A stretch of 64,000 nucleotides of DNA from an uncultured Kordiimonas sp. (GTDB lineage Bacteria > Pseudomonadota > Alphaproteobacteria > Sphingomonadales > Kordiimonadaceae): NCBI GenBank assembly GCA_947500295.1, contig CANMRM010000006.1, forward strand, positions 248,001 to 312,000, written 5' to 3'. Positions 21,777 to 30,619 of this stretch are shown here, piece by piece. Position 1 is the stretch's first letter, and the number at the start of each line of letters is the position of its first letter. Both the position numbers and the translations under genes were made by a program. Below the pieces are notes generated by a model. That model was not told the origin of the DNA, did no database searches, and saw nothing but the letters and a program-made list of their open reading frames with translations.

Positions 21777-24700
21777 ATGAAATCTGTTCTTTCCTCTGGT
21801 GCGCCGGTCAATGTTAAGGCGCACAGCCATGATGCTGCTGAGATCACAGGCCTTGATGCCTATCTCCCGCGTTCTGGCGGGGCGATGACAGGCAGCCTCG
21901 CGCTTGCAGCAGACCCAACAGCAGCGCTTGAGGCAGCGACTAAGCAATATGTGGACAGTGTTGCCAGTGGCCTTGATGTCAAACAGTCAGTGCGGGTTGC
22001 CACAACAGCAAACATCTCTCTGACAGGCCTGCAAACAATTGATGGCGTGGTGCTGGCCGCAAACGATCGCGTTCTGGTGAAAAACCAGACCAATCCAGCT
22101 GACAATGGTTTGTATGCAGCTGCTGCAAGTGCTTGGACACGAACACAGGATGCAGATGAGAACGCAGAAGTCAGTGGCGGCATGTTCACTTTCGTCGAAG
22201 AAGGCGACATGCTGGCTGACACGGGTTGGGTGCTGACAAGCAGCCCAGAGACGATAGGCACCGACGCCCTGGATTTTGACCAGTACAGCCGAAAGGCAGA
22301 TACAATCATTGCGCAAGGCCCTGGGGTTCAGGTCGTTCAGGACGGTTATACCTTCACTGTTAGCGCAGATGTGACGCAAGCTGAGATCGACACCAAACTT
22401 GATGCGTCGGCTGCAGCGGTTTCTGCTGATCGACTGACCTCAGCACGTCAGATTTCCCTAACAGGGGATGTGACCGGCTCTGTGATGTTTGACGGTTCGG
22501 GCAATGTGTCATTGGTTGCGCAAGTTCAAGACTACAGCCATGGCCACAACATCATTGATATTTCGGGACTGCAGGCAGCGCTCGATAGCAAAGCCTCGTC
22601 ATCGCATGGTCACGCACTCAATGATCTGACTGATGTAAGCACAGCCGGCGCAACAACAGGGCAAGTGCTGAAAAAACAGTCGAACGGCTCGTATGCCTTT
22701 GAGGACGAAGAAGCAAACGCTGTGCAAAGCGTTGATGGCATGACTGGTGTGGTTAATTTGGCGGGGCGCTATGAGCCGCTCGGCACTGTGCATGACGATC
22801 GCTACTATCAAATCGCCTCGATCGACTTCTTTCTGGCTGGCAAGTCGGACACTGGTCATGGTCACGCGATTGGTGATGTTTCGGGTCTCCAAACATCGCT
22901 TGATAGCAAGCTTGGGGCGACAGAGAACGCTGTCAGCGCTACCAAGCTCGCGACAGCACGTTCGATCTCGGTTATTGGCGACGCGACTGGTGGAGTGTTG
23001 TTTGATGGCACCGGCAATGTCTCTATCAATCTGGGAATAAATGACGATAGCCACAACCACATCATCAGCAACGTGGATGGGTTGCAAGCTGCGCTTGACG
23101 GAAAATCAGACACCAGTCATGGCCATGTGACTGGTGACATTCAGTTTCATTTCGGTTCTGTGGATGCTGATTCCTATGATCAGGGACAGTTTTTTTCTAC
23201 GAGGCACAACACCGCAGATACCACCGACCCTCCTGGCAGCTACTACCACATTGCTAACCTAGGTGGAGATGGCACTGCTCGCGGCACTCAGATTGCTTCA
23301 CATTTCGGGGCCGGTGACGCCTTCAAAATTCGTCGACGTTCTGACAACACTGGAGCACCGAACGGCGCGGGAAACTGGCAGCCATGGCGCAGGATCTGGA
23401 CAGAGTTTGACTTCGATCCAGCCAACTTTCTGGACACTGGCGGCAATGCTGCGAGCGCGAGCCAGCTGCAAACAGGTCGTACCATTGCCCTTGGAGGTGA
23501 TCTCTCAGGGAGCGTTATTTTTGATGGCACGCAAAACGTGACCATCACCGCTGCTGTTGCAAACGACAGCCATTCACACAATTGGTCAAACATCAGTGGC
23601 AAACCGACCTCTATTGCAGGTTATGGCATTACGGATGCCTACTCACAGACAGAGGTTGATAACCTGATCAATGCAGTTGTGACCGGTATCGACCGCAAGG
23701 AAGCTGTAGCAACATATACTGACCTGGCCACAATCTATCCTACACCGGAGCACGGTTGGTCAGTTGCAGTTCTGGACGAAAATAACGTCTATTTCTATGA
23801 TGGCACGCAGTGGATCATTATTTCAGGCGGGGAAGTACCACTTGCTTCGTCCGTGGTCGCTGGTCAGATGTCAGCTGCTCATTTCAACAAGGTTGAAGGC
23901 ATAGAAGCCGGAGCAACAGCCGACCAAACACCGGCAGAAATCCTAGCAGCGGTCAAAACAGTTGATGGTTCCGGGTCTGGCCTTGATGCTGACTTTGTGA
24001 GGGGTGTTGGTATCAACACAGCCAATACTCCCAACAGCATTGTTCAACGTGATGGCTTTGGCAATATCAATGCGAATGGGCTTGGACTCAGCGGTGATGT
24101 CAACGCAGCTGGTGCCGTAAACCGGTCAGGTGGCGGCACAGGGTTCTCTCAGACAAACGATTTAAGCAACCTGACGTTCAATGTTGGTACGACGTCAGAC
24201 GCGGGTTTGATGCGTTTGTTCGAAGCTGATGGAACAGAGTTTTTCAGGGTCGACGCACTTGCTGGCACTGCAACAGTCAATGGCAGTGCCGCTGTAAATG
24301 GGGGTGGCCAAGCTCTAACGTTGGGGGCAGGGTCCGTCGACCATACTTATATTGGGTTCAAGGCAAGAACCGCCAGCGGTGCACGGTCAGGTTTTATCGG
24401 TTACGCGACCAGCGGCACCAACACCATGACCTTCACCAATGAATTGGCAGGTGCCCAGAGTTTCACGACCAACGGTTCAACATGGCTCACCGGTCTTGCT
24501 GACGGCAATGCATACATCGCAAATTCCTTGGGTATAGGTGCTCCACCTACTCACGACCTGCATCTAGTGCGGGATGCAACAACAGCCAACATTGTTGCCG
24601 AGAGAACAGGTATCGGCGCGAGCCGGGGCATACTGCAAGCTGGTAACGGCTCAGTTTTTGTGGGGGCCTTGTCAAGTACGCCATTGAATATTGGCACTGG

Positions 24701-26522
24701 TGGGTTGCCTGCCATTACCATCGATACCTTGCAAAATGTCACCTTCTCTGGCGATGTCACGACCGGAGACCAGTTAGTTAACGACCACATCAATGTAGTG
24801 GGAAGTGGCAATGCAAGGATCACTGTAGGAAATACATCAGGTGTCGCATCGGGTTCATTTATCAACCTCAACGCATGGGATGGATCGGCAGTAGTTTCGG
24901 GTGCGCGCATCGTTGGCCTTCTTACCGGAGGTGGGGCACTTCGCTTTGACACAGGAAGCTCTCTTACGGCTTCGTTAACACTTAATGCAGATCAGTCTGC
25001 GGTCTTTGCTGGCGATGTTACAGTTCCTAACGGTAGTGCATTTAACGTCGGTGGCGCGACGGATACGCTAATAGGCTCACTTAGGAACAATCTCGGCGTT
25101 CTTGAGTTGCTGGCCGATGGAACCAGAGATATTCAGATCGGTGGCAGTACCGGTGGAACTGCTATTGCGATTGATACCAGTGACAGAAGTGTGGACTTCT
25201 CCGGCGATATTGTAACCGATGGCCTTATTCGAGGCGGTGCTGACACCGATACCCTAATCGTGGCGGCGGGCACCTCTACAGGTTTTGGGGGTAATGTACT
25301 TTTCTATGGCGCGGCTGACCCTACTGCCGGTGGGGATACCAGTTTCAGAAGTAACTCCACACCTTGGCTGTACCACGATGTGAGCTTTTCAAAGGCGACG
25401 CTTAGCGCGGACCTAGATGTTGCAGGTGATGTGCTCATTTCGCAGGACGATGGCACAGGCGCACTATTAGACCTTTTCCGTCATGATGTATCAATCACAT
25501 CCGGCGACATCGTTGGGTTGATCAGCGCGACCGGATATGACCTGAGCACAAAAACAGAAGGCGCTAGAATTGAGTTTGAAGCTGCTGCCGATTGGGACGG
25601 TGCGACGCCCGGATACTCCGCCACCATCATAAATTTCTATACCCAAAGCAATACTGGTACGGATCAGATCGCGGCTGGCCCTGTTCTATCACTTGAGGCA
25701 GATGGGAGGGCAAATTTCCACGGCAATACACTAAAGGGTGTGCCATCAGTTATTCGCGGAACATCGGGCAATGAACTGGTGGTGTCCGGTGGGAGCGACT
25801 GGAATGCAGGCAGTGGTATAACCTTGTATGGTGAAAGCCATTTAACCCAAGCCAACGACATAGTACTTCGTACGGGCATAACAACACGTGCGCAGTGGAA
25901 TAACAACGCTAACTATTGGGACTTTCACAGCAATCTGTTGAACAATGTTTCTCAAGTTGTGATGTCCAGTGCTGGCGGCATTGTAAGGTCTGTTGACAAT
26001 TCTTCGCTGTCGATGTCTGGCGGAAATTCAGGCTCCCAGGGGGCGGTCTTGACCCTGACTGGTTCGGCGCACCTTACTCAACCATCAGAGTTTATTTTTA
26101 AAGATGGAATCACTCGAAAATTAGCCTATTCGTCCAATGTATGGGACTTCAACAGTACAAGCCTAGTTGGTATCAACACGCTCGCAGCAACAAGTATTTC
26201 CGAAGATGGTGTTACACTCGCAGAGAAATACTCTGCCAGTACACTGCTGATCAAAAATGCAGCCTACACAGCGAAGGCAGGCGAAGAAATTGGCGTCGAT
26301 TGTAGCGGTGGTGCAATCACCATCACGTTGCCAACAAGTGGTCTTGCAGATGGCACCTATGTGCGTGTGGGTGACATCACAGGCAACGCAGCCACCAACA
26401 ACATCACTGTCGATTGCGGTTCAGCAGGCTTTAACGGCGTCGCTGACGAAGACTTTGTGATTGACATGAACAACCTATCGACCGGGTTCATTTACCACGG
26501 CTCAACATGGAGACTTTTCTAA
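21777..26522 (+). CDS. Large tail fibre protein
   Basis: 1581 aa, with GGAG upstream. The N-terminal 650 residues have recurring phage-fibre units: SHGHxIxDISGLQxALDSK (about residues 255-280, 350-380 and 425-445), LTGDVTGSVMFDGSGNVSL-like motifs and PTAALEAATKQYVDSVASGL near the start. The remainder is a long Gly/Asp/Thr-rich beta-helix-like shaft. The last 85 residues (KAGEEIGVDCSGGAITITLP...) share a fold signature with the end of the fibre at 38910. It is expected to mediate host recognition at the tail. Unusually it precedes the terminase genes. Confidence 0.8.
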   Translation: MKSVLSSGAPVNVKAHSHDAAEITGLDAYLPRSGGAMTGSLALAADPTAALEAATKQYVDSVASGLDVKQSVRVATTANISLTGLQTIDGVVLAANDRVLVKNQTNPADNGLYAAAASAWTRTQDADENAEVSGGMFTFVEEGDMLADTGWVLTSSPETIGTDALDFDQYSRKADTIIAQGPGVQVVQDGYTFTVSADVTQAEIDTKLDASAAAVSADRLTSARQISLTGDVTGSVMFDGSGNVSLVAQVQDYSHGHNIIDISGLQAALDSKASSSHGHALNDLTDVSTAGATTGQVLKKQSNGSYAFEDEEANAVQSVDGMTGVVNLAGRYEPLGTVHDDRYYQIASIDFFLAGKSDTGHGHAIGDVSGLQTSLDSKLGATENAVSATKLATARSISVIGDATGGVLFDGTGNVSINLGINDDSHNHIISNVDGLQAALDGKSDTSHGHVTGDIQFHFGSVDADSYDQGQFFSTRHNTADTTDPPGSYYHIANLGGDGTARGTQIASHFGAGDAFKIRRRSDNTGAPNGAGNWQPWRRIWTEFDFDPANFLDTGGNAASASQLQTGRTIALGGDLSGSVIFDGTQNVTITAAVANDSHSHNWSNISGKPTSIAGYGITDAYSQTEVDNLINAVVTGIDRKEAVATYTDLATIYPTPEHGWSVAVLDENNVYFYDGTQWIIISGGEVPLASSVVAGQMSAAHFNKVEGIEAGATADQTPAEILAAVKTVDGSGSGLDADFVRGVGINTANTPNSIVQRDGFGNINANGLGLSGDVNAAGAVNRSGGGTGFSQTNDLSNLTFNVGTTSDAGLMRLFEADGTEFFRVDALAGTATVNGSAAVNGGGQALTLGAGSVDHTYIGFKARTASGARSGFIGYATSGTNTMTFTNELAGAQSFTTNGSTWLTGLADGNAYIANSLGIGAPPTHDLHLVRDATTANIVAERTGIGASRGILQAGNGSVFVGALSSTPLNIGTGGLPAITIDTLQNVTFSGDVTTGDQLVNDHINVVGSGNARITVGNTSGVASGSFINLNAWDGSAVVSGARIVGLLTGGGALRFDTGSSLTASLTLNADQSAVFAGDVTVPNGSAFNVGGATDTLIGSLRNNLGVLELLADGTRDIQIGGSTGGTAIAIDTSDRSVDFSGDIVTDGLIRGGADTDTLIVAAGTSTGFGGNVLFYGAADPTAGGDTSFRSNSTPWLYHDVSFSKATLSADLDVAGDVLISQDDGTGALLDLFRHDVSITSGDIVGLISATGYDLSTKTEGARIEFEAAADWDGATPGYSATIINFYTQSNTGTDQIAAGPVLSLEADGRANFHGNTLKGVPSVIRGTSGNELVVSGGSDWNAGSGITLYGESHLTQANDIVLRTGITTRAQWNNNANYWDFHSNLLNNVSQVVMSSAGGIVRSVDNSSLSMSGGNSGSQGAVLTLTGSAHLTQPSEFIFKDGITRKLAYSSNVWDFNSTSLVGINTLAATSISEDGVTLAEKYSASTLLIKNAAYTAKAGEEIGVDCSGGAITITLPTSGLADGTYVRVGDITGNAATNNITVDCGSAGFNGVADEDFVIDMNNLSTGFIYHGSTWRLF

Positions 26523-27418
26523 TGGTTAATGCAAGTGAACTTTTGTCTTTTGGCAGTTCCGGCGAGCAGCAATTTTACACCGAAGAGTTTTATACAACCG
26601 GAACTCAAAACTGGACTGTTCCCGCCGATGTCAGCCGAATTCTGGTCTCCGTTTTAGGAGGTGGCGGAAGCGGTGGTGGCGGAGGTGGCGCCTACTATCG
26701 AGGCGGTGGCGGCGGTGGTGGTGGATACTGCGATGCAATTGTCAATGTGGTGCCAGCCCAAATTTACACCGTCGTCGTGGGGGCCGGTGGAGCAGCGCAG
26801 GCCTCGAGTTCAGGCACCTTTCAGGGCATTACGGGAGGCTCTTCCTCTTTTTCAGGTAACGGCATAAATCTTGTTGGCGGTGGCGGACAAGGTGGCGGCG
26901 GACAAGGCATTGGCCCAAACCCGGCGACTGGTGGGACAGCAAGTGGTGGCGACACCAACTACACAGGTGGTGACGGTGGCATGCACATTGATACCAGCAA
27001 CCCTGCGTCTGGCGGAGGCTCGGCGGCTCATCGGTTCGGGATTGGTGTACCAGGAGCGGACGCGACGGGCTCTCTGGCCTTGGGTGGTGTTTTGGATCAA
27101 TTCAGACTGCGGTACGGCACACCGCCATTCGAATACCCTGGGCTGTTTGGGACGCTACCATATTACAAGGTAGAAGGCGGGTTGCCCGTCATTGGCGACT
27201 TTCTTGGGTATAGCAACGGGAGTACGTCCGCAGTTGGCGTTGCCGGTGGTGCTGGCAGATTTGGAGCTAACGATACACAAGGAAGAAACGGCGATATTGG
27301 GGGGGGCGGTGGTGGCGCTGTTGCCTACGAAGTTGGCAGAACGGCTACCTCCGGCAAAGGAGGCGATGGAATGGTCGCGATAACTTACGTAGACCCCAAC
27401 GGCAAGTTTTCGCTGTAG
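26522..27418 (+). CDS. Glycine-rich tail adhesin-like protein
   Basis: 298 aa from the ATG at 26522 (TAATG overlap with the fibre stop). After an N-terminal beta module (YTTGTQNWTVPADVSRILVS) come long glycine runs, also GGGGQGGGGQG and GGGGGAVAYE. These are typical of phage tip adhesins that pack as polyglycine-II helices. Located directly after the main fibre, it probably forms or decorates the fibre tip and contributes to receptor choice. Confidence 0.65.
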   Translation: MVNASELLSFGSSGEQQFYTEEFYTTGTQNWTVPADVSRILVSVLGGGGSGGGGGGAYYRGGGGGGGGYCDAIVNVVPAQIYTVVVGAGGAAQASSSGTFQGITGGSSSFSGNGINLVGGGGQGGGGQGIGPNPATGGTASGGDTNYTGGDGGMHIDTSNPASGGGSAAHRFGIGVPGADATGSLALGGVLDQFRLRYGTPPFEYPGLFGTLPYYKVEGGLPVIGDFLGYSNGSTSAVGVAGGAGRFGANDTQGRNGDIGGGGGGAVAYEVGRTATSGKGGDGMVAITYVDPNGKFSL

Positions 27419-27435
27419 TTTGAAGGAGAACAAAG

Positions 27436-27894
27436 ATGCCAACATATGCTCGTATTGAAAATGGACACGCTCTTGACCCGGTAACAGCTGACTCAGCCGA
27501 AGCTGCAGCTTCGTTGTTTCCCAGTGAAAATTGGACTTTTGAGGTTGTTCCCGGTGGAACAAAACACGGCGCGAAAAAAAATGTTGATGGCACTTTCACT
27601 AATCCCGCTGCCATCGCACTACCAAACACATTAACGAAAGTATCGTTCATGGATCATGCCTATGATTGCTTGGGGGGCGATCTATCGGGCATTTCTCGAT
27701 ATGGCGACATAATTGGGCAAGCTAAGGCGAGCGCAAATCCCTTGGCAATTGCTTCACTGGAGAGATACAGGCACGCATCCGTTCTCGAACGAGATGACGT
27801 TGCCAACTTCTTGGATATTTTAATCTCGGACCCAACTGTCGATTTGACCACTGATGAGAGAAACGTGATCATCGATGATTGGCCAGCTGAATAG
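27436..27894 (+). CDS. Tail-fibre-associated protein of unknown function
   Basis: 152 aa with a GAAGGAGAA ribosome-binding site. The N-terminus (MPTYARIENGHALDPVTADS) resembles the starts of small tail accessory proteins that follow fibre genes. The rest is alpha-helical and acidic. Role as a fibre assembly or chaperone protein is inferred from position only. Confidence 0.45.
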   Translation: MPTYARIENGHALDPVTADSAEAAASLFPSENWTFEVVPGGTKHGAKKNVDGTFTNPAAIALPNTLTKVSFMDHAYDCLGGDLSGISRYGDIIGQAKASANPLAIASLERYRHASVLERDDVANFLDILISDPTVDLTTDERNVIIDDWPAE

Positions 27895-27902
27895 AGGTGC
27901 CG

Positions 27903-28211
27903 ATGACTTCTTTCTTTAAGTGGCTGAAAAGCTACACGTTCAAGGTGTTTATTGGGATTGACCAATTTGCCAATGCTTTTTTTGCCCCTGTACTGAACGG
28001 AATTATGCGCGCTGAAATGAAGCTGCGGGGCAAAAGTATCATTGGACTGGCCAAGTTTGGCTACCCTGACGAAACACTATCCAGTGTGTTCGGCAAAAAC
28101 CGAGATCACAATAAGTTCTGTGCCGGCATCGCCGCTGTACTCGACTTTCTCGACACAGACCATTCGCTTGATGCGATCGAGGCCGATGAAGGCCGGAAAT
28201 ATCGAGGCTGA
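27903..28211 (+). CDS. Conserved small phage protein
   Basis: 102 aa from the ATG at 27903. Amphipathic N-terminus (FFKWLKSYTFKVFIGIDQFA) with a hydrophobic stretch, then a helical region ending in DTDHSLDAIEADEGRKYRG. It lies between fibre genes and terminase. Function unknown. Confidence 0.45.
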   Translation: MTSFFKWLKSYTFKVFIGIDQFANAFFAPVLNGIMRAEMKLRGKSIIGLAKFGYPDETLSSVFGKNRDHNKFCAGIAAVLDFLDTDHSLDAIEADEGRKYRG

Positions 28212-28213
28212 GC

Positions 28214-28537
28214 ATGGCAGTCACAGTCCACATTGAATGGTCGAAGTTTTTCACCAAGACAGGCGCTGAGGTACTGGACGCCAAGCCATTGGATGAGGAA
28301 GACAGTTCCTTTGAGCGCCTTACAGTGACAGTTGATGACGATGTGCAGTCAACACCAGCGCCTGATGGGGCTACTGTTGCGATCGTTACCGCGAGAAATG
28401 GCGACATCGTGACACGCATCGACAAGGCCATTGGCAGCAACCTACTTGGTCGCCTGTGCATGGATGGCGGACCTCGCATCATTCCCGTCAAGGCAAACCA
28501 GCGTCTGACAATGAGGGCGGTTGCCGATTATGGCTAG
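28214..28537 (+). CDS. Small phage protein upstream of terminase
   Basis: 107 aa. Beta-rich (VTVHIEWSKFFTKTGAEVLD, RLTVTVDDDVQSTPAPDGAT). No motif. Its stop overlaps the start of the small terminase gene. Could be a minor virion component. Not recognised. Confidence 0.4.
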   Translation: MAVTVHIEWSKFFTKTGAEVLDAKPLDEEDSSFERLTVTVDDDVQSTPAPDGATVAIVTARNGDIVTRIDKAIGSNLLGRLCMDGGPRIIPVKANQRLTMRAVADYG

Positions 28538-29090
28538 TGGCCAGGCCAATAAGAAGACCGCGCCTAAAAAGACGGCAGGCAAGAATTCGACTGCGAAGAA
28601 GCCAGCGGCAAGGAAGGCCACTAAGCGCGCCCCCGGGAAGACAGCCAAGGAAACGAGGGATGCCAAGCGCATCGCCAACCAAAAAAGGCTATTCTTGGAG
28701 TGCGTTGCCGAGGGGCACACTGTGAAAACCGCGGCGAAAGCGATCAATGTTTCAAGAACCTGTGTCTACAATTGGAGGGACGAAGACAAGAAGTTCTCGC
28801 AAGGTTGGGACGACGCAATTCTTGATGGCGATGATGAGTTTGAGGAAGAAGCGCGCCGCAGGGCGATCAAGGGTGTAAAAGAACCAATAGTCAGCGGCGG
28901 TATGATCATCGGCGAGAAGCTCAAGTTCAGCGACACCTTACTGATGTTCCTGATGAAAGCCCGTAGACCCGATCTTTACAACCCAACGCAAAAGGTGGAC
29001 CTCTCTGGCAACCTGGCGCTGGCTGACATGACTGATGAACAACTGAATGCGATCATCAAAGACTTTATGGAAACATTGAAGCCTGAGTGA
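28530..29090 (+). CDS. Terminase small subunit
   Basis: 186 aa. The first 55 residues are a Lys/Ala-rich basic tail (KKTAPKKTAGKNSTAKKPAA...). An HTH follows (ECVAEGHTVKTAAKAINVSR, then TCVYNWR), and the family signature FEEEARRRAIKGVKEPIV with LKFSDTLLMFLMKARRPDLY. It recognises the packaging site and delivers DNA to the large subunit encoded next. The extended basic N-terminal tail is longer than usual. Confidence 0.85.
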   Translation: MASGQANKKTAPKKTAGKNSTAKKPAARKATKRAPGKTAKETRDAKRIANQKRLFLECVAEGHTVKTAAKAINVSRTCVYNWRDEDKKFSQGWDDAILDGDDEFEEEARRRAIKGVKEPIVSGGMIIGEKLKFSDTLLMFLMKARRPDLYNPTQKVDLSGNLALADMTDEQLNAIIKDFMETLKPE

Positions 29091-29872
29091 TGGAAAGTGC
29101 TGTTGTTGAGCAGCTGCCGAGGGCGCAGCGTGAGAAGCTGTTCAAGGCTTTGCAGGAAAGGCTTAACCGGCGCCGATGCCGCAAGCTGTTTCACATCTAC
29201 CCGGATGAAACACACAGCGTTGATTATGGCGCTGGCGACGTGCGGCAGTATCACGCACGCAGCTTGTATCCGAAGCACATGGAATTCTTCGAAGCGGGTG
29301 CCAAGTACCGAGAGCGCTGCGCGTTGGCTGCTAACCGGATTGGTAAGACGTTTGGAATGGGCGGCTATGAAATCGCCTGTCATCTTATCGGCTGGTATCC
29401 AGATTGGTGGATTGGTCGTCGATTCAGCAGGCCGGTGCGTGCGTGGGTTGCAGGAAAAAATGGTGAAACCACCCGTGACATCTTGCAGAAGGAGCTCCTT
29501 GGAGAAGTGCAGGATGGCACCAGAAAAACTGTGTCTGGTGACGGCATAATTCCGGGCGAAAAAGTGGATCAAAAGAGTATGACGTGGAAAAGCGGCGTGC
29601 CCAATCTGATCGACACAGTGAAAATCAAACACAGTTCGGGCGGCAAGTCTGTTCTGGGTTTTAAATCCTACCATCAGGGCAGGGGAAGTTTCGAGGGAAC
29701 AGCTCAGGACGTGATCTGGCTGGACGAAGAATGCCCCGCAGACGTTTACGGAGAATGCATCATCAGGACCGCGACCACCAACGGCATTGTCATGCTGACA
29801 TTCACACCGCTGGAAGGGCTGACCGACGTTGTATTGATGTTCTTGCCGCAAATGAGTTTGGACGCAGACTAA
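29090..29872 (+). CDS. Terminase large subunit, ATPase half
   Basis: 260 aa. Walker A-like ALAANRIGKT (about 79-87), Walker B VIWLDEE (208-214) and the coupling motif TFTP (237-240) identify the packaging ATPase. The frame is closed by a single in-frame TAA at 29870-29872. The next codon is ATG and the nuclease half continues in the same frame. Together the two halves give about 509 residues, normal for a whole large terminase. Either the gene has split, or the stop is read through, or ribosomes re-initiate. Confidence 0.9.
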   Translation: MESAVVEQLPRAQREKLFKALQERLNRRRCRKLFHIYPDETHSVDYGAGDVRQYHARSLYPKHMEFFEAGAKYRERCALAANRIGKTFGMGGYEIACHLIGWYPDWWIGRRFSRPVRAWVAGKNGETTRDILQKELLGEVQDGTRKTVSGDGIIPGEKVDQKSMTWKSGVPNLIDTVKIKHSSGGKSVLGFKSYHQGRGSFEGTAQDVIWLDEECPADVYGECIIRTATTNGIVMLTFTPLEGLTDVVLMFLPQMSLDAD

Positions 29873-30619
29873 ATGCCTGCTGTTACGGAAAGCCGTTATC
29901 TCGTTCAGGCTGGATGGGATGATGTGCCACATCTGGACGAAAAGACTAAGCGCGAATTGCTTGACGCGACACTGCCTTATTTGCGTGATGCCCGCTCCAA
30001 AGGCACGCCAAGTTTGGGCTCAGGCGCGATCTATCCGATACCAGAGAGCGAATTTGTCGTGGATCCATTTGCCATTCCGCCATTCTGGCCAAAGGCATTC
30101 GGGTTCGATGTTGGATGGAAGCGCACAGCCTGTATTTGGGGTGCCCTCGATCGCAACGTGGATGTTCTTTACCTGTTTGCAGAGCATTACCGCGGCGAAG
30201 CACCACCAAGCACGCACGCCACGGCGGTTAAAGCTCGCGGAGAATGGATTCCAGGCGTAATTGACCCCGCGGCTCGCGGCAGGTCACAGCGTGATGGTGA
30301 ACAGCTGATGTACGACTACAAGTCGCTCGGCTTGGATCTTGTTCCAGCAGACAACAGCGTAGAGAGTGGCCTGTACAATGTTTACGAGCGACTGAATTCT
30401 GGTCGGCTCAAGGTTTTCAGCACTTGCCGCAACTGGCTGGCTGAATTCCGTCTCTACCGGCGCGACGAAAAAGGCCGGATTGTCAAAGAAAACGATCACT
30501 TGATGGACGCAACTCGCTACCTCGTTAAGAGCGGTGTGAAGCGCGCCATAGTGGAACCAGTAGCCTCCATGGATTTCCATCCGGGGGCAAACGTTGGGGA
30601 TGCAGATGCCGGGTACTAA
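29873..30619 (+). CDS. Terminase large subunit, nuclease half
   Basis: 248 aa in the same frame as, and immediately after, the ATPase half (TAA-ATG). RNase H-like acidic residues are visible in FGFDVGWKR (Asp79), VIDPAARGRSQRDG (Asp131) and DHLMDATRYLV near the C-terminus. It makes the cuts that start and end headful packaging. The beginning (YLVQAGWDDVPHLDEKTKRE) corresponds to the inter-domain linker of intact homologues, so no domain is lost. Confidence 0.88.
   Translation: MPAVTESRYLVQAGWDDVPHLDEKTKRELLDATLPYLRDARSKGTPSLGSGAIYPIPESEFVVDPFAIPPFWPKAFGFDVGWKRTACIWGALDRNVDVLYLFAEHYRGEAPPSTHATAVKARGEWIPGVIDPAARGRSQRDGEQLMYDYKSLGLDLVPADNSVESGLYNVYERLNSGRLKVFSTCRNWLAEFRLYRRDEKGRIVKENDHLMDATRYLVKSGVKRAIVEPVASMDFHPGANVGDADAGY

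Noticed and set aside
28976-29932. 318-codon minus-strand ORF across the terminase ATPase
   Set aside because: Antisense to a gene with Walker A, Walker B and TFTP motifs; composition typical of a shadow frame.
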